Origin: Cytobacillus gottheilii
GTDB taxonomy: Bacteria > Bacillota > Bacilli > Bacillales > Cytobacillaceae
Direction of reading: 5' to 3'
Assembly: GCF_900166665.1 (NCBI RefSeq)
Contig: NZ_LT800494.1
Location: 646,672-710,671, forward strand
DNA: 64,000 bases
Positions 34,797 to 45,645 of the stretch are shown one piece after another. Every line of letters starts with the position of its first letter. Within the stretch, counting starts at the first letter, position 1. Both the position numbers and the translations under genes were made by a program. Under the pieces are notes generated by a model. It did no database searches. It saw only the letters and a list, made by a program, of their open reading frames with translations, and was not told the origin of the DNA.

Positions 34797-35744
34797 ATGT
34801 TTCTGGAGTCTGTAAAAAAAGGGTTGATGGTTGGCTTAAAGACAACATGGACATTAGGAAAAGTCATCTTTCCAGTTACATTAATTGTTTCATTGCTGCA
34901 ATACACGCCGGTACTTCCGTGGGTCATTTCATTGATCACCCCGCTCATGAATATCATTGGGCTATCAGGTGATGCGGCCATTCCGATTGTATTAGGGAAT
35001 TTGCTGAATTTATATGCTGGAATTGGAGCCATTTTAACATTGGACCTGACTGTCAAAGAAGTATTTATCATTGCTGTCATGCTGTCCTTTTCACATAATC
35101 TTCTGATTGAATCAGGAGTGGCACTGAAAGTTGGCGTTAAGCTGTGGGTCATTCTTGCCGTCCGGATTGGTCTTGCATTTGGCTCTGCCCTAATTATCAA
35201 TCTTGTTTGGAAGGGCGGATCGGAAATGGCCCGTTATGGGTTTATTCCCCAAACGGAGGCAGAATTAACCGGCTGGGCTGCCATTTTATTGGATGGCCTT
35301 CAAAAGGCTGCTTTAGGGATTTTTCAGCTGGCGTTAATCGTTATTCCGTTAATGATTGCCATTCAAATACTAAAGGATTTAAAATGGCTAGCTGTCTTTT
35401 CAAAATGGATGGCACCTGTGACAAGAATGTTAGGGATGAAAGAAAATACATCTACAACTCTTGCAGCAGGTCTGCTGTTTGGTCTTGCATTCGGTGCAGG
35501 TGTAATGATTCAAGCTGTAAAAGAGGATGGCGTCAGCAGAAAGGATGTCACCCTTGCGTTTATATTCCTGGTTGCGTGCCACGCAGTTGTTGAAGATACA
35601 TTGATCTTTATTCCGCTTGGAATCCCCGTGCTGCCGCTCTTGCTTATAAGGATCGGGGTCGCTATAGTGCTTACACTCGTTGTAGCCTATTTTTGGAGAA
35701 AGGCGGACTTGTCGAAAAGAAAGGAAGCAACCTATGAACACTAA
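34797..35744 (+). CDS. yvoD: YvoD-like nucleoside recognition (Gate) domain membrane protein
   Basis: A 315-residue membrane protein with two Gate/nucleoside-recognition halves (about 20-140 and 165-290) and the motif [14 protein letters not shown] in the first and [15 protein letters not shown] in the second. Transport role unknown. It lies 6 bp after lgt and overlaps ppaX by 11 bp, the conserved order. Confidence 0.85.
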   Translation: MFLESVKKGLMVGLKTTWTLGKVIFPVTLIVSLLQYTPVLPWVISLITPLMNIIGLSGDAAIPIVLGNLLNLYAGIGAILTLDLTVKEVFIIAVMLSFSHNLLIESGVALKVGVKLWVILAVRIGLAFGSALIINLVWKGGSEMARYGFIPQTEAELTGWAAILLDGLQKAALGIFQLALIVIPLMIAIQILKDLKWLAVFSKWMAPVTRMLGMKENTSTTLAAGLLFGLAFGAGVMIQAVKEDGVSRKDVTLAFIFLVACHAVVEDTLIFIPLGIPVLPLLLIRIGVAIVLTLVVAYFWRKADLSKRKEATYEH

Positions 35745-36387
35745 AATAAATACGATTCTATTTGATTTAGATGGAACACTCATTAATACAAATGAACTGA
35801 TTATTTCTACGTTTTTGCATACATTGGAACAATATTATCCGGGAAAATATAGCCGTGAAGATGTTCTGCCATTCTTAGGGCCGACTTTGCATGAAACGTT
35901 TCATAAACTGAATCCCGAAAAAACAGATGAAATGATCGCTGTCTATAGAAGCTATAATATTGCCAACCATGATCTGCTCGTGACAGAGTTTGAAGGTGTT
36001 TTTGTAACAGTTAGGACCTTGAAGGAGTCAGGCTATAAGCTGGCGATCGTAACAACGAAGATCTTAGATGTTGTAAAAAAAGGACTTGTTTTAACCAATC
36101 TCGATCAGTTTTTTGATGTCGTGGTGGCGTTAGATCATGTCGAAAATGCCAAACCAGATCCAGAGCCGATTCTGAAGGCATTAGAACAGCTGAATTCAAA
36201 GCCGGAAGAGGCTATTATGGTGGGGGATAATCATCATGATATTTTAGGCGGCAAAAATGCACGCACGAAAACAGCGGCTGTTGCCTGGTCTGTGAAAGGC
36301 AAAGACCATCTCATGACTTATCAACCTGACTATATGTTAGAAAATATGGCAGATTTACTGGATATTTTAGAGGCTGAAAACAAATGA
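35734..36387 (+). CDS. ppaX: Pyrophosphatase PpaX
   Basis: HAD-family enzyme that hydrolyses the pyrophosphate made when HprK dephosphorylates P-Ser-HPr. 217 residues with HAD motif [11 protein letters not shown] at about 10-19, motif II (VTTK), and motif [16 protein letters not shown] near 165. Linkage to hprK supports the assignment. GGAAG precedes the ATG inside yvoD. Confidence 0.92.
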   Translation: MNTKINTILFDLDGTLINTNELIISTFLHTLEQYYPGKYSREDVLPFLGPTLHETFHKLNPEKTDEMIAVYRSYNIANHDLLVTEFEGVFVTVRTLKESGYKLAIVTTKILDVVKKGLVLTNLDQFFDVVVALDHVENAKPDPEPILKALEQLNSKPEEAIMVGDNHHDILGGKNARTKTAAVAWSVKGKDHLMTYQPDYMLENMADLLDILEAENK

Positions 36388-36917
36388 GAAGAACGACAAG
36401 GTATCCTGTGACGGGAGGCAATTCTCTTTGGCATGTATACAAAACCGTGCCATTTCTCAAGGTTGTGAAAAACTTTGTCGTCATTCAGCTTGCTCGATAT
36501 ACACCGATATTAGGGTTGAAAAACTGGCTTTATCGCACATTTTTAAGAATGAAGGTGGGCGATCAGACATCCTTTGCCTTAATGGTGATGCTTGATGTGA
36601 TGTTCCCGGAAAAAATAAGCGTTGGCCGAAACACCGTGATTGGCTACAATACAACCATTCTGGCACATGAGTACTTAATCAAAGAATACAGATTGGGAGA
36701 AGTAGTCATTGGTGATGAAGTCATGATTGGTGCCAACACTACCATTCTTCCCGGTGTGAAAATCGGGGATGGGGCCATCGTCTCAGCCGGTACGCTTGTC
36801 CACAAAGATGTACCGGATGGCGTCTTTGTCGGCGGCAACCCGATGCGGATTATTTACACAAAAGAACAGCTGGCAGAACGCTGGGCAAACGATGAGATTT
36901 ATGGAAATGGATCTTGA
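36384..36917 (+). CDS. yvoF: YvoF-like hexapeptide-repeat acyltransferase
   Basis: A 177-residue left-handed beta-helix transferase, ATGA-coupled to ppaX. Hexapeptide repeats run from about 73 to 150 ([40 protein letters not shown]), ending in the usual GNPMRI. Acyl acceptor unknown. Last gene of the hprK operon; the long element that follows carries a terminator-like hairpin. Confidence 0.85.
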   Translation: MRRTTRYPVTGGNSLWHVYKTVPFLKVVKNFVVIQLARYTPILGLKNWLYRTFLRMKVGDQTSFALMVMLDVMFPEKISVGRNTVIGYNTTILAHEYLIKEYRLGEVVIGDEVMIGANTTILPGVKIGDGAIVSAGTLVHKDVPDGVFVGGNPMRIIYTKEQLAERWANDEIYGNGS

Positions 36918-36918
36918 T

Positions 36919-37246
36919 TAAAGAGGCTGGGACATAAGTATTTAACACACCCATAGAACCGAATGGTTAGGAAGTCATCTTTCTAAACATTCGGTTTTTT
37001 TTATTTATGATTATAAAATATATTTTACCAACATGAGTGAAATGAAGCGGAGGACACTTGACTCCAGTGGGCAATAGAGGAAAGGGTGAGACCCCGCAGA
37101 AGCTTTGCTTCGGGGAGGCTCAGCTTCCTCCCCACGGAAAGCGAGTGTCCGCAGCGCAATGGAACGGACTTATCTAAATACCCAAACCAAGATATTGGAA
37201 ATTCGTGTTTTAGAAATACTAATTTCGTTTTGTCCCATCCTCCCTT
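36919..37246 (+). repeat. Long intergenic element, copy D
   Basis: Starts AAGAGGCTGGGACATAAG two bases after yvoF and ends TTTTGTCCCATCC. Same order of parts as copy A: terminator-like AACCGAATGGTTAGGAAG hairpin, then the GC core with GAGTGAAATG, GAGACCCCGCAG, GGAAAGCGAG and GCGCAATGGAACGG. Copies A and D are the most alike. Confidence 0.88.
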
Positions 37247-37310
37247 TTGCGTAATCTAATAGAACCTTCTCACACCTAGTCTTATTTTTCCGAAAACAAA
37301 GAGTTTTTCA

Positions 37311-37339
37311 TTGACGCTTCACACTTTCAGATGTAAACT
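37311..37339 (+). promoter_or_regulatory. Putative sigma-A promoter of the his operon
   Basis: TTGACG, 17 bp, TAAACT, 65 bp before hisZ. Confidence 0.6.
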
Positions 37340-37341
37340 AA

Positions 37342-37362
37342 CTAATAACTTCACTTTATTAG
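37342..37362. promoter_or_regulatory. Inverted repeat at the his transcription start
   Basis: CTAATAA and TTATTAG around a 7-base spacer, just downstream of the -10. Operator-like; the leader is too short and lacks conserved parts for a T-box, so a protein repressor is the simpler idea. Confidence 0.4.
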
Positions 37363-37404
37363 CATGGTAGCGAACTAAAGGATTTGACAGAGGTGACGAT
37401 CAAA

Positions 37405-38589
37405 ATGAGTCCATTATATATGTTTGAAAAGCCATTAGGCATGAGAGATACCTTGCCAGAGCTTTATGAAATAAAACGAAATGTCCGTGCATCAGTTGAA
37501 AATGAAATGAGAAGCTGGGGCTATCAATTTATTGCTACACCAGCGCTGGAATATGATGAAACCGTAGGAGCTGCATCTGCGATTATGGAGCAGCAGCTAT
37601 TTAAACTTCTTGATCAGCAAGGCCGCACTTTGGTGCTGCGTCCGGATATGACCGCTCCGATTGCCAGAGTCGCAGCTTCAAAACTGTTAAAAAGGAATAT
37701 CCCGATTCGGCTGGCTTACTCGGAAAATGTCTATCGCGCTCAGCAAAGAGAGGGTGGCAGACCAGCTGAATTTGAACAAATCGGAGTTGAGTGTATAGGA
37801 GACTCTACCATTAGTGCGGATGGAGAAGGAATTGCCCTTATGATTTCGGCTCTAAAAGCAGCGGGATTGCAGGAGTTTCAATTATCTGTTGGACATATCG
37901 GATTTGTCCGTAAGTTATTTCAGCAAATAGTAGGTACAGAGGAAAGAGTTGAGGCACTGACCAGGTTCCTATATGAAAAAAACTATGTTGGCTTCAAAAT
38001 GCATGTTGAAAACCTGTCTCTGTCTTCCATTGATAAGCAGCGCCTGCTTCGTTTTCTTCATCTAAAAGGGCATGAAGAAACCATTTCTGCTGCTTATGAC
38101 ATTCTTGAAAATGGGCAGGGAACAGATGAGGTTGAAGAACTGCGCCAGCTTTGGGCTATCATAGCCGATTATGGCTATGCGGATATCGTTAAGTTCGATT
38201 TAACGCAAGTCAGTCATATGAGCTATTATACAGGGATTGTCTATGAAGCATATGCAGAAAAGGTGGGTTTTCCAATTGGCAACGGAGGCCGATACGATGG
38301 ATTGCTAGGAAAGTTTGGGAAGCATACCGGGGCAACCGGTTTTGCCATCCGCTTCGATCGATTGCTGGAAGCGTTAGTAGAGAAGAAAGAAGCTGAACCT
38401 ATATATGCCATCTTTTTCAGTGCAGAAAGAAGAAAAGAAGCTTTTCAGCTTGCAAGTGAACAAAGAGCATTCGGTAAAAAGGTTGTACTGCAGGATATAA
38501 GCGGTGTTCACGATCTGGATGCCAACACGAAGCAATATGAAGATATCGTGTATTTACTAGGAAAGAGCGGAAAGGAGTCTATGCAATGA
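37405..38589 (+). CDS. hisZ: ATP phosphoribosyltransferase regulatory subunit
   Basis: Catalytically inactive class-II aminoacyl-tRNA-synthetase paralogue that activates short-form HisG and gives it histidine feedback. 394 residues with synthetase-like motifs ([15 protein letters not shown], motif-2 [19 protein letters not shown], and [13 protein letters not shown]). ATG 37405 is chosen for AGGTGA 8 bases upstream, rather than the TTG at 37384. First gene of the eight-gene his operon. Confidence 0.95.
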   Translation: MSPLYMFEKPLGMRDTLPELYEIKRNVRASVENEMRSWGYQFIATPALEYDETVGAASAIMEQQLFKLLDQQGRTLVLRPDMTAPIARVAASKLLKRNIPIRLAYSENVYRAQQREGGRPAEFEQIGVECIGDSTISADGEGIALMISALKAAGLQEFQLSVGHIGFVRKLFQQIVGTEERVEALTRFLYEKNYVGFKMHVENLSLSSIDKQRLLRFLHLKGHEETISAAYDILENGQGTDEVEELRQLWAIIADYGYADIVKFDLTQVSHMSYYTGIVYEAYAEKVGFPIGNGGRYDGLLGKFGKHTGATGFAIRFDRLLEALVEKKEAEPIYAIFFSAERRKEAFQLASEQRAFGKKVVLQDISGVHDLDANTKQYEDIVYLLGKSGKESMQ

Positions 38590-39230
38590 ATAATCTGCTG
38601 ACGATTGCGATGCCAAAAGGGAGAATATTTACAGAAGCGGCAGAGCTCCTCAGAAAAGCAGGCTTCCCTTTGCCGCCAGAGTTTGATGATTCAAGGAAAC
38701 TTATTATTGATGTTCCTGAGGCTCAATTTCGCTTTATTTTAGCAAAACCAATGGATGTGGCGACCTATGTAGAGCATGGAGTGGCTGATCTTGGGATTGC
38801 AGGAAAAGATGTTATGCTCGAAGAAGAGCGTGATGTATATGAACTGCTGGATTTGAAAATAAGCGCTTGCCATTTGGCTGTAGCTGGCCTGCCTGACACC
38901 AAAATGAACGAGGTTGCGCCAAAGGTGGCGACAAAATATCCGCATGTGGCCGCAGACTATTTCCGTCAGCAGGGAGAGCAGGTTGAAATTATTAAGCTGA
39001 ACGGCTCGATTGAACTTGCACCATTGATTGGACTTGCAGACAGAATTGTGGATATCGTTTCAACAGGCCGTACGTTAGTTGAGAATGGTTTGATCGAGTA
39101 TGAAGTGATTGAGCATATTACATCCAGACTAATTGTCAACCGCGTCAGCTATCGGGTGAAGGACGAGCGTATTACAGAAATCGTGGAAAAGCTAAGCGAG
39201 GTTATAAAGCAAAAAGGAGAGCCCGCATGA
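38586..39230 (+). CDS. hisG: ATP phosphoribosyltransferase, short form
   Basis: First step of histidine synthesis, joining ATP and PRPP. 214 residues, lacking the C-terminal regulatory domain of long HisG, consistent with hisZ upstream. Motifs [10 protein letters not shown] and the PRPP-binding [23 protein letters not shown] overlap with hisZ. Confidence 0.97.
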   Translation: MNNLLTIAMPKGRIFTEAAELLRKAGFPLPPEFDDSRKLIIDVPEAQFRFILAKPMDVATYVEHGVADLGIAGKDVMLEEERDVYELLDLKISACHLAVAGLPDTKMNEVAPKVATKYPHVAADYFRQQGEQVEIIKLNGSIELAPLIGLADRIVDIVSTGRTLVENGLIEYEVIEHITSRLIVNRVSYRVKDERITEIVEKLSEVIKQKGEPA

Positions 39231-40498
39231 TGAACATATTAAAAGCAACGGCCAACCTTTCCATTCAGCGTTCTGTTGATGGCGGAACGGACGAGCAGCG
39301 TGCTGCCGTTCAAAGCATCATAGCAGATGTGCGGAAGAATGGAGATGCTGCACTCTTAAAATATACGGAAAAATTTGATGGCATAACGCTGTCCTCTATT
39401 AGGGCAACATCTGAAGAGATTGAAGAGGCCTACACTCTTTTGGAGGAAGAACAAAAGGAAATTATCCAGCGGGCAGCGGCCAATATTCGCGCTTTCCACG
39501 AGAAACAGCGAACTCAATCCTGGATCACGACAGATGCTGATGGAACGTTGCTCGGACAAAAGGTAACACCGCTGGATTCAGCTGGCTTATACGTGCCAGG
39601 CGGAACAGCAGCTTATCCATCATCGGTGCTGATGAATGTGATTCCTGCCCAGGTTGCCGGTGTTAGTAAGATCGTGATCACTTCTCCTCCTGATCGCACG
39701 ACAGGCAAGCTGCCTCCTGCTGTTTTAGTCGCAGCTAATGAAGCAGGTGTCACGGAAATATACAAAGTTGGCGGGGCGCAGGCCATTGCAGCACTTGCGT
39801 ACGGAACAGAGACCATTCCTGGTGTTGATAAAATCACTGGACCAGGCAATATTTATGTTGCTCTTGCCAAACGTGAAGTATACGGAGATGTGGATATCGA
39901 TATGATTGCCGGACCGAGTGAAATTGTTGTTCTAGCAGATGAAACAGCTTTTCCAAACGAGGTGGCAGCAGATCTATTATCACAGGCTGAGCACGATGAA
40001 CGGGCCTGTGCCATCCTCGTTACAGACAGTATGACGTTAGCGGAAAACGTAAAGCTGGAAGTAGTAAAGCAGCTCGAAACCCTGCCGCGCAAAGTAATTG
40101 CCGCATCAGCGATCGAAAACTACGGTGCCATTTATGTAACAGATACTATGGATGAAGCAGTAGGACTGGTGAATCAGCTTGCTCCAGAGCATCTGGAATT
40201 ACTGACGGCAGAGCCGATGACACTGCTGGGAAGCATTCGCCATGCCGGTGCCATTTTTATGGGACGATACAGCTCCGAGCCGGTGGGTGATTATTTTGCA
40301 GGACCGAATCATGTGCTGCCGACAAATGGAACAGCCCGTTTCTCTAGTCCATTAAGTGTCGATGACTTTGTGAAAAAATCGAGTATTATCTACTACAGTG
40401 AAAAAGCATTGCAGAAGAATGCTGAAGATATTGCAGCCTTTGCCAGAATGGAAGGTCTTGAAGCACATGCTCGTGCCGTTGAATCGCGGTTTAAATAG
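39227..40498 (+). CDS. hisD: Histidinol dehydrogenase
   Basis: Zn enzyme making the last two oxidations to histidine. 423 residues with [18 protein letters not shown], the signature [29 protein letters not shown] and GPNHVLPT motifs carrying zinc and catalytic residues. ATGA overlap with hisG. Confidence 0.97.
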   Translation: MMNILKATANLSIQRSVDGGTDEQRAAVQSIIADVRKNGDAALLKYTEKFDGITLSSIRATSEEIEEAYTLLEEEQKEIIQRAAANIRAFHEKQRTQSWITTDADGTLLGQKVTPLDSAGLYVPGGTAAYPSSVLMNVIPAQVAGVSKIVITSPPDRTTGKLPPAVLVAANEAGVTEIYKVGGAQAIAALAYGTETIPGVDKITGPGNIYVALAKREVYGDVDIDMIAGPSEIVVLADETAFPNEVAADLLSQAEHDERACAILVTDSMTLAENVKLEVVKQLETLPRKVIAASAIENYGAIYVTDTMDEAVGLVNQLAPEHLELLTAEPMTLLGSIRHAGAIFMGRYSSEPVGDYFAGPNHVLPTNGTARFSSPLSVDDFVKKSSIIYYSEKALQKNAEDIAAFARMEGLEAHARAVESRFK

Positions 40499-40510
40499 GA
40501 GGAAAATAAC

Positions 40511-41098
40511 ATGACTCGTACAGCAGAAATCACTAGAAATACAAACGAAACCAAAATTCAATTGTCATTAAATATAGATGGAGAAGGCAAAAGTGATTTG
40601 CAAACAGGTGTTCCTTTTTTAACCCACATGCTGGACCTTTTTTCCAAACACGGCCAATTTGACTTGACTGTCAATGCTGATGGCGATACCGAAGTAGACG
40701 ATCACCATACGACAGAGGATATTGGAATCTGCCTTGGTCATGTACTGAAGGAAGCTTTAGGTGAAAAAAAAGGAATTAAGCGCTACGGAAATGCTTTTGT
40801 GCCAATGGACGAAGCGTTAGCGCAGGTAGTGGTTGACTTGAGCAATCGCCCACACTTAGAAATGCGAGCGGAATTTCCGAGCCAGAAGGTTGGCACGTTT
40901 GATACCGAATTGGTTCATGAGTTTCTCTGGAAGCTTGCATTAGAGGCAAGAATGAATTTGCATGTGATCGTACACTACGGTCAAAACACGCACCATATTA
41001 TAGAAGCAATTTTTAAAGCGCTGGCACGTGCTCTTGATGAGGCAACGACCATTGATCCTCGTATAAAAGGAGTTCCATCCACGAAAGGAATGTTGTAA
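40511..41098 (+). CDS. hisB: Imidazoleglycerol-phosphate dehydratase
   Basis: Manganese dehydratase of histidine synthesis, 195 residues, monofunctional (no phosphatase domain). Metal motifs DDHHTTED near 65 and the later [16 protein letters not shown] near 160. AGGAGG precedes the ATG. Confidence 0.97.
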   Translation: MTRTAEITRNTNETKIQLSLNIDGEGKSDLQTGVPFLTHMLDLFSKHGQFDLTVNADGDTEVDDHHTTEDIGICLGHVLKEALGEKKGIKRYGNAFVPMDEALAQVVVDLSNRPHLEMRAEFPSQKVGTFDTELVHEFLWKLALEARMNLHVIVHYGQNTHHIIEAIFKALARALDEATTIDPRIKGVPSTKGML

Positions 41099-41761
41099 AT
41101 GATCGGCATCATTGATTATGGCATGGGCAATTTGTTCAGCGTCGAAAAAGCGCTGGAACGGTTAGGTGTTGAAGCTTTTATTTCAGACGATCATGAGAAA
41201 CTAAGTCAGGCGGATGGCCTCATTTTACCTGGTGTCGGTGCATTTAAAGATGCGATGGATCTTCTGAACGAATCCGGGTTAACTAGGATGATTCACGAGT
41301 ATGTACAAACAGGTAAGCCGTTTCTGGGCATATGCCTTGGCATGCAGCTGCTATTTGAAAGCAGCGAGGAAAACGGATTAACAAATGGACTTTCACTGCT
41401 GCCGGGAAAAGTCATCCGTTTCTCAGGTGTAGATCGTAAAGGGGTATCTTATAAGGTGCCTCACATGGGATGGAATAAGCTTCGATTTGAACAAGATTCT
41501 CCACTTTTGCAAGGTGTAGATGAGGACTATGTTTATTTTGTGCATTCCTATTATGTGGATGCTGATCAGTCAGATGTTGTGCTTGCTGGGGCAAGCTACG
41601 ATGTGAATGTTGCCGCAGTTGTGGGCAAGGAAAATGTATTCGGCATGCAGTTTCATCCGGAAAAAAGCAGTGTGATGGGCATGCAGTTATTGCGTAATTT
41701 TACAAAGCTGACAGAGAAGGGAAGTACCGCAGATGAGTTTTACAATCTATCCCGCAATTGA
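41099..41761 (+). CDS. hisH: Imidazole glycerol phosphate synthase, glutaminase subunit
   Basis: Class-I glutamine amidotransferase that feeds ammonia to HisF. 220 residues, nucleophile Cys79 in GICLGMQ, His/Glu in MQFHPEKS. Its ATG directly follows the hisB stop. The 3' end overlaps hisA by 29 bp. Confidence 0.96.
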   Translation: MIGIIDYGMGNLFSVEKALERLGVEAFISDDHEKLSQADGLILPGVGAFKDAMDLLNESGLTRMIHEYVQTGKPFLGICLGMQLLFESSEENGLTNGLSLLPGKVIRFSGVDRKGVSYKVPHMGWNKLRFEQDSPLLQGVDEDYVYFVHSYYVDADQSDVVLAGASYDVNVAAVVGKENVFGMQFHPEKSSVMGMQLLRNFTKLTEKGSTADEFYNLSRN

Positions 41762-42458
41762 TATGCGTGCCGGCAAATGTGTGCGCCTGCTGCAAGGAGA
41801 CTATGATCAGGAGACGGTGTACGGTGATTCACCTTTTGACATGGCGAAATCATTTGCTGATGTTGGAGCAGCTTGGATTCACATGGTCGATCTTGATGGA
41901 GCAAAAGACGGCAAAAGAATCAATGACCGTTTTGTTGTGGAAGCGGCACAGAAGCTGCACGCTAAAGTGCAAATCGGCGGCGGAATCCGCACGGAGGAAG
42001 ACATCGTTCATTATCTGGATCGCGGAATTTCCCGTGTGATTATCGGAAGCATTGCTGTCAGCAACCCTGAGTTTGCGGTTGAAATGATCCGTAAATATGG
42101 AGAAAAGATTGCTGTTGGACTTGATGCAAAAAATGGCTATGTAGCTACACATGGCTGGCTGCAAACTTCAGAAGTAAGAGCAGTTGAGCTTGGAAAAACC
42201 TTCGCTGATGCCGGAGCGGAAACATTTATATTTACTGATATTGCTACTGATGGCATGCTGTCTGGACCAAATGTGGAAGCTGTTGTTGACCTGGCAGCGG
42301 AAACCGGCAAAAATGTAATTGCTTCAGGCGGAGTCAGCAGTCTTGCAGATCTTGCTGCATTAAAGAAGTATGCAGATCAAGGAGTTGCTGGTGCCATTGT
42401 CGGAAAAGCCATATATGAAGGGCGGTTTTCAGTGAAAGAGGCGGTGGCGTTATGCTGA
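41733..42458 (+). CDS. hisA: Phosphoribosylformimino-5-aminoimidazole carboxamide ribotide isomerase
   Basis: TIM-barrel isomerase of histidine synthesis, 241 residues. Starts [17 protein letters not shown]; catalytic Asp in AIDM and Asp in FTDIATDGM; phosphate motifs IGGGIR and ASGGVSS. Starts inside the end of hisH and overlaps hisF by 7 bp. Confidence 0.96.
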   Translation: MSFTIYPAIDMRAGKCVRLLQGDYDQETVYGDSPFDMAKSFADVGAAWIHMVDLDGAKDGKRINDRFVVEAAQKLHAKVQIGGGIRTEEDIVHYLDRGISRVIIGSIAVSNPEFAVEMIRKYGEKIAVGLDAKNGYVATHGWLQTSEVRAVELGKTFADAGAETFIFTDIATDGMLSGPNVEAVVDLAAETGKNVIASGGVSSLADLAALKKYADQGVAGAIVGKAIYEGRFSVKEAVALC

Positions 42459-43210
42459 CAAAAAGAATCATTCCCTGTCTTGATGTAAAGGAAGGAAGAG
42501 TCGTAAAGGGAATTCAGTTTGTGGAGCTCCGCGATGCTGGTGATCCAGTTGAACTCGCTCGTTTTTACGATGAACAGGGAGCTGATGAGCTTGTCTTTTT
42601 AGATATTTCAGCCTCTCATGAAGGACGCAAAACAATGGCGGAGGTTGTGAAGGATGTTGCTTCTGAGCTCGCCATTCCGTTTACCGTCGGCGGCGGCATC
42701 AACTCGCTGGAAGATATGAAGCGCATTTTACGGGCGGGAGCTGACAAGGTTTCATTAAACACAGCAGCCGTTTTGCGCCCAGAGCTGATTACTGAAGGAG
42801 CCAACTTTTACGGATCACAATGCATCGTTGTTGCCATTGATGCGAAGTATGATGAAGAAATTGGCACTTGGCGGGTGTACACACACGGCGGCCGCAAAGC
42901 GACAGAGCGGGATGTCATCTCATGGGCAAAAGAAGCGGTCGAAAGAGGTGCCGGCGAACTGCTGCTGACAAGCATGGATGCTGACGGTGAAAAGAAGGGC
43001 TTTAACATTGCTTTAACAAAAGCAGTCAGCGAGGCCGTTTCCGTGCCGGTTATCGCTTCAGGTGGTGCTGGGAACGCTGACCATTTTGCGGAAGCATTCC
43101 TGGACGGCAAGGCAGATGCCGCTCTGGCAGCTTCTATTTTTCACTATAAAGAAACCTCTGTAGCAGAAGTGAAGGAACATGTGAAACAAAGAGGAGTGTG
43201 TATCCGATGA
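42452..43210 (+). CDS. hisF: Imidazole glycerol phosphate synthase, cyclase subunit
   Basis: TIM-barrel cyclase partner of HisH, 252 residues. [16 protein letters not shown] with the catalytic Asp, VGGGI and the second Asp in [11 protein letters not shown], then ASGGAGN. Confidence 0.97.
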   Translation: MLTKRIIPCLDVKEGRVVKGIQFVELRDAGDPVELARFYDEQGADELVFLDISASHEGRKTMAEVVKDVASELAIPFTVGGGINSLEDMKRILRAGADKVSLNTAAVLRPELITEGANFYGSQCIVVAIDAKYDEEIGTWRVYTHGGRKATERDVISWAKEAVERGAGELLLTSMDADGEKKGFNIALTKAVSEAVSVPVIASGGAGNADHFAEAFLDGKADAALAASIFHYKETSVAEVKEHVKQRGVCIR

Positions 43211-43839
43211 AAATTGTATTTGATGGCAATGGACTCATCCCGGCAATCGTTCAGCATGCCGAGACAAAAGAAGTGCTGACACTCGCGTATATGAATGAAG
43301 AATCCTACAAAAAATCGCTTGAAACGGGCGAAACCTGGTTCTATAGCCGTTCCAGACAAGAGCTTTGGCACAAAGGCGCAACAAGCGGAAATACGCAAAA
43401 AATCGTAGAAATGAAACTCGATTGTGATCAGGATGCGTTAGTTGTCCTCGTTCAGCCAGCTGGACCGGCTTGTCATAAAGGGACAGAAAGCTGTTTTGAG
43501 GAAAGTGTTTATAAGGGAGAAGCTTTGGGAGATGCCCCCGCAGATTACAGCATTTTAGGAAAACTTGAAAAAGTGATTCGTGATCGCGAAGCTGAACGCC
43601 CAGAAGGCGCTTATACCACTTATTTATTTGAAAAAGGCGTCGATAAGATTTTGAAAAAAGTGGGCGAAGAAGCCTCCGAAGTCATTATCGCAGCTAAAAA
43701 CCGTGACAAAGAAGAATTAAAATGGGAATCAGCAGATCTGCTGTACCACTTGCTTGTCCTACTGCGTGAACAAGACCTTCCATTTGGAGACGTATTGAAG
43801 GTACTGGAGAAAAGACATGAAAAACCGGCCGCTGAGTAA
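43207..43839 (+). CDS. hisI: Bifunctional phosphoribosyl-AMP cyclohydrolase / phosphoribosyl-ATP pyrophosphatase
   Basis: A 210-residue HisIE fusion for steps two and three. HisI part (about 1-115) with the zinc cysteines in KLDCDQDA and CHKGTESCF; HisE part (about 118-205) with [20 protein letters not shown] and the [14 protein letters not shown] helix. ATG 43207 is ATGA-coupled to hisF with AGAGGAG upstream. Last gene of the operon. Confidence 0.96.
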   Translation: MKIVFDGNGLIPAIVQHAETKEVLTLAYMNEESYKKSLETGETWFYSRSRQELWHKGATSGNTQKIVEMKLDCDQDALVVLVQPAGPACHKGTESCFEESVYKGEALGDAPADYSILGKLEKVIRDREAERPEGAYTTYLFEKGVDKILKKVGEEASEVIIAAKNRDKEELKWESADLLYHLLVLLREQDLPFGDVLKVLEKRHEKPAAE

Positions 43840-43855
43840 AGTGGGCGGTTTTTTT
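43821..43855 (+). terminator. Terminator of the his operon
   Basis: AAAACCGGCCGC pairs with GTGGGCGGTTTT (11 of 12), followed by a T run; it overlaps the end of hisI. Confidence 0.85.
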
Positions 43856-43872
43856 GTTGAGGGGAGATGCGG

Positions 43873-44425
43873 TTTGATAGGAAAAGTGGGGTTTTGATAG
43901 GAAAGCTGGAAATTTTGATAGGGAATTTCAGAAATTTGATAGGAAACCAAGAAAGTTTGATAGGAAAAAGAAATATTTTGATAGGAAACGCAGAAAATTT
44001 GATAGGAACCCCTCATGAGAAGATAGAAATGGACTAAATAAAGGAGTGAAAAGCTCGAAATTATGCAGATACCAGGTGAAAATGCAGATATCTGAACTAG
44101 AAAAGGTCATTTTGCGTCTGAAAATTCGATTTGATAGGAAAAAGCGAAATTTTGATAGGAAATTTCGGAAATTTGAAAGGAAACCAAGAAAGTTTGATAG
44201 GAAAAAGAAATATCTTGATAGGAAACGCAGAAGATTTGATAGGAACCCCCATCAGAAGATAGCAATGGACTAAATAAAGGAGCAAAAAGCTCTAAATTAT
44301 GCAGATACCAATTCAAAAGGCAGAAATCAAAACTAAAAAAGGTCATTTTGCGTCTGGAAATTCGATTTGATAGGAAAACTCGAAATTTCGATAGAAAACT
44401 TCAAAAATTTGATAGGAAAAACGAC
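43873..44425 (+). repeat. TTTGATAGGAAA arrays, 21 bp period, duplicated block
   Basis: Units start at 43873, 43893, 43914, 43935, 43956, 43977 and 43998 (first block); 44130, 44151, 44172, 44193, 44214 and 44235 (second block, exact 21 bp steps); and 44366, 44387 and 44408 (third, partial). The core is TTTGATAGGAAA with a variable 9-base tail. Between blocks is about 120 bp of shared sequence (GAAGATAG(A/C)AATGGACTAA, GGTCATTTTGCGTCTG) that recurs with an offset of 236-237 bp. Reverse-strand frames encode SYQNF-like heptads without ribosome sites. It fills the space from the his terminator to the NERD gene. Confidence 0.92.
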
Positions 44426-44571
44426 CAAAAAACTTTTATAAAAGTCTCCCTCCCAAGACTAACTCATTTATAAACTAACTTTTGAACTTTTTATGATCAT
44501 TTATCCGAAAAGAAGGATACACCAAACCAAAAAGCTAATCTTTAAATTACTATCTTAAAGGAAGTGTTGAA

Positions 44572-45528
44572 TTGATTAGAAAGGAACGAGAAATCCCCAT
44601 TCGAATTCGTAAAATTCAATCCTCATTAGACAGAGTAATTATGCCCTCTGAGAAAAGAGCTATTTTAGAAGGCGAGTTAAAATCAAGGCTAGCTGGTTAT
44701 TATGGTGAAAAGGCGATCGATTATTATTTAAGGAAATTACCTGAAAATGAGAACTATATCCTCCATAGTTTAAGGTTACAAATGAAGTCCGATTACTTCC
44801 AAATTGACACGCTGCTTTTAACAGATAAGTATGCCTTAATAATTGAAGTGAAAAATCTGGCAGGTGAACTTTTTTTCGATGTTAATAGTAAACAGCTGAT
44901 TCAAACAACAGCGGATGGAGAAGTGAAAGGGTATCAAAATCCAGTACAGCAGGCGATGTATCAAAAACGAGATTTAGAAAAAGTATTTCAAAGTAAAGCC
45001 ATCCATCTCCCTATCGAGTACCTCGTAATACTCAGCAAGCCCTCTACCATTCTTAAAACAAATTCCAAATATGCGATCCCAAAAATGATTCATGCACAAT
45101 ATCTAATTGAAGAAATTGAACATCTCAATAAGAAGTATCACATTGTCATTCATGAACAGAAAGCAGTGAAGAAAATGGCCAAAATGCTTGCAAAACTTCA
45201 TTGTCCGGAAACGTATGATGTTTTAAAGGCCAATCAGTTCACCCAAGAGGATATTCAGAAGGGTGTACGCTGCACGGATTGTGGCCACACGCCAATGCAA
45301 CGCAAGCATGGAACATGGATATGCCCAAATTGCTGCAAGATAGATATACACGCACATGTCAAAGCAGTGGAGGATTATTTCCTATTATTCGAATCACCAC
45401 TGACAAATCAAAAATTTCGTGATTTTACATTTCTGGATTCGGAGCAAACAGCCAATAGACTTCTGAAAAAGATGGATCTTCCTCATTCGGGTAATGGGAG
45501 GTGTCGTATGTATTATAGGTTAAACTGA
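44572..45528 (+). CDS. NERD-domain protein with zinc ribbon
   Basis: A 318-residue soluble protein. NERD (nuclease-related) domain at about 35-150: GEKAIDYYL, then DYFQIDTLLLT and LIIEVKNLAGELFFD, giving the Asp and Glu-Val-Lys pattern of restriction-endonuclease-like folds. A zinc ribbon follows at about 237-260 (CTDCG...CPNCC). Nuclease activity is suggested but not known. Start is TTG with AAAGGAAG about 8 bases upstream. Not part of the B. subtilis gene order; it sits beside the repeat arrays. Confidence 0.75.
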   Translation: MIRKEREIPIRIRKIQSSLDRVIMPSEKRAILEGELKSRLAGYYGEKAIDYYLRKLPENENYILHSLRLQMKSDYFQIDTLLLTDKYALIIEVKNLAGELFFDVNSKQLIQTTADGEVKGYQNPVQQAMYQKRDLEKVFQSKAIHLPIEYLVILSKPSTILKTNSKYAIPKMIHAQYLIEEIEHLNKKYHIVIHEQKAVKKMAKMLAKLHCPETYDVLKANQFTQEDIQKGVRCTDCGHTPMQRKHGTWICPNCCKIDIHAHVKAVEDYFLLFESPLTNQKFRDFTFLDSEQTANRLLKKMDLPHSGNGRCRMYYRLN

Positions 45529-45605
45529 AATGAATCAATTATTCTGACTTCTAACCCCCACAAAAAATACATCCCCCCAAGCCCTTCTCCTAATGCTTGT
45601 ACATA

Positions 45606-45614
45606 TGATATACT
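45606..45614 (+). promoter_or_regulatory. Extended -10 promoter of yvcD
   Basis: TGATATACT, 32 bp before the yvcD start, no clear -35. Confidence 0.4.
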
Positions 45615-45645
45615 ACTACAGTTAATATGTATGATGGAGGATTTC

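Noticed and set aside
37340..37404. T-box leader for hisZ
   Set aside because: Too short and without specifier stem, T-box sequence or antiterminator pairing.
43759..44346. Reverse-strand frames rich in SYQ heptads over the repeats
   Set aside because: The heptad pattern is just the 21 bp period read in codons; no ribosome site, and frames start and stop within the arrays.
43873..44425. CRISPR array
   Set aside because: Units are only 20-21 bp in total with a 12-base core; there are no unique 30-40 base spacers, no leader and no cas genes.
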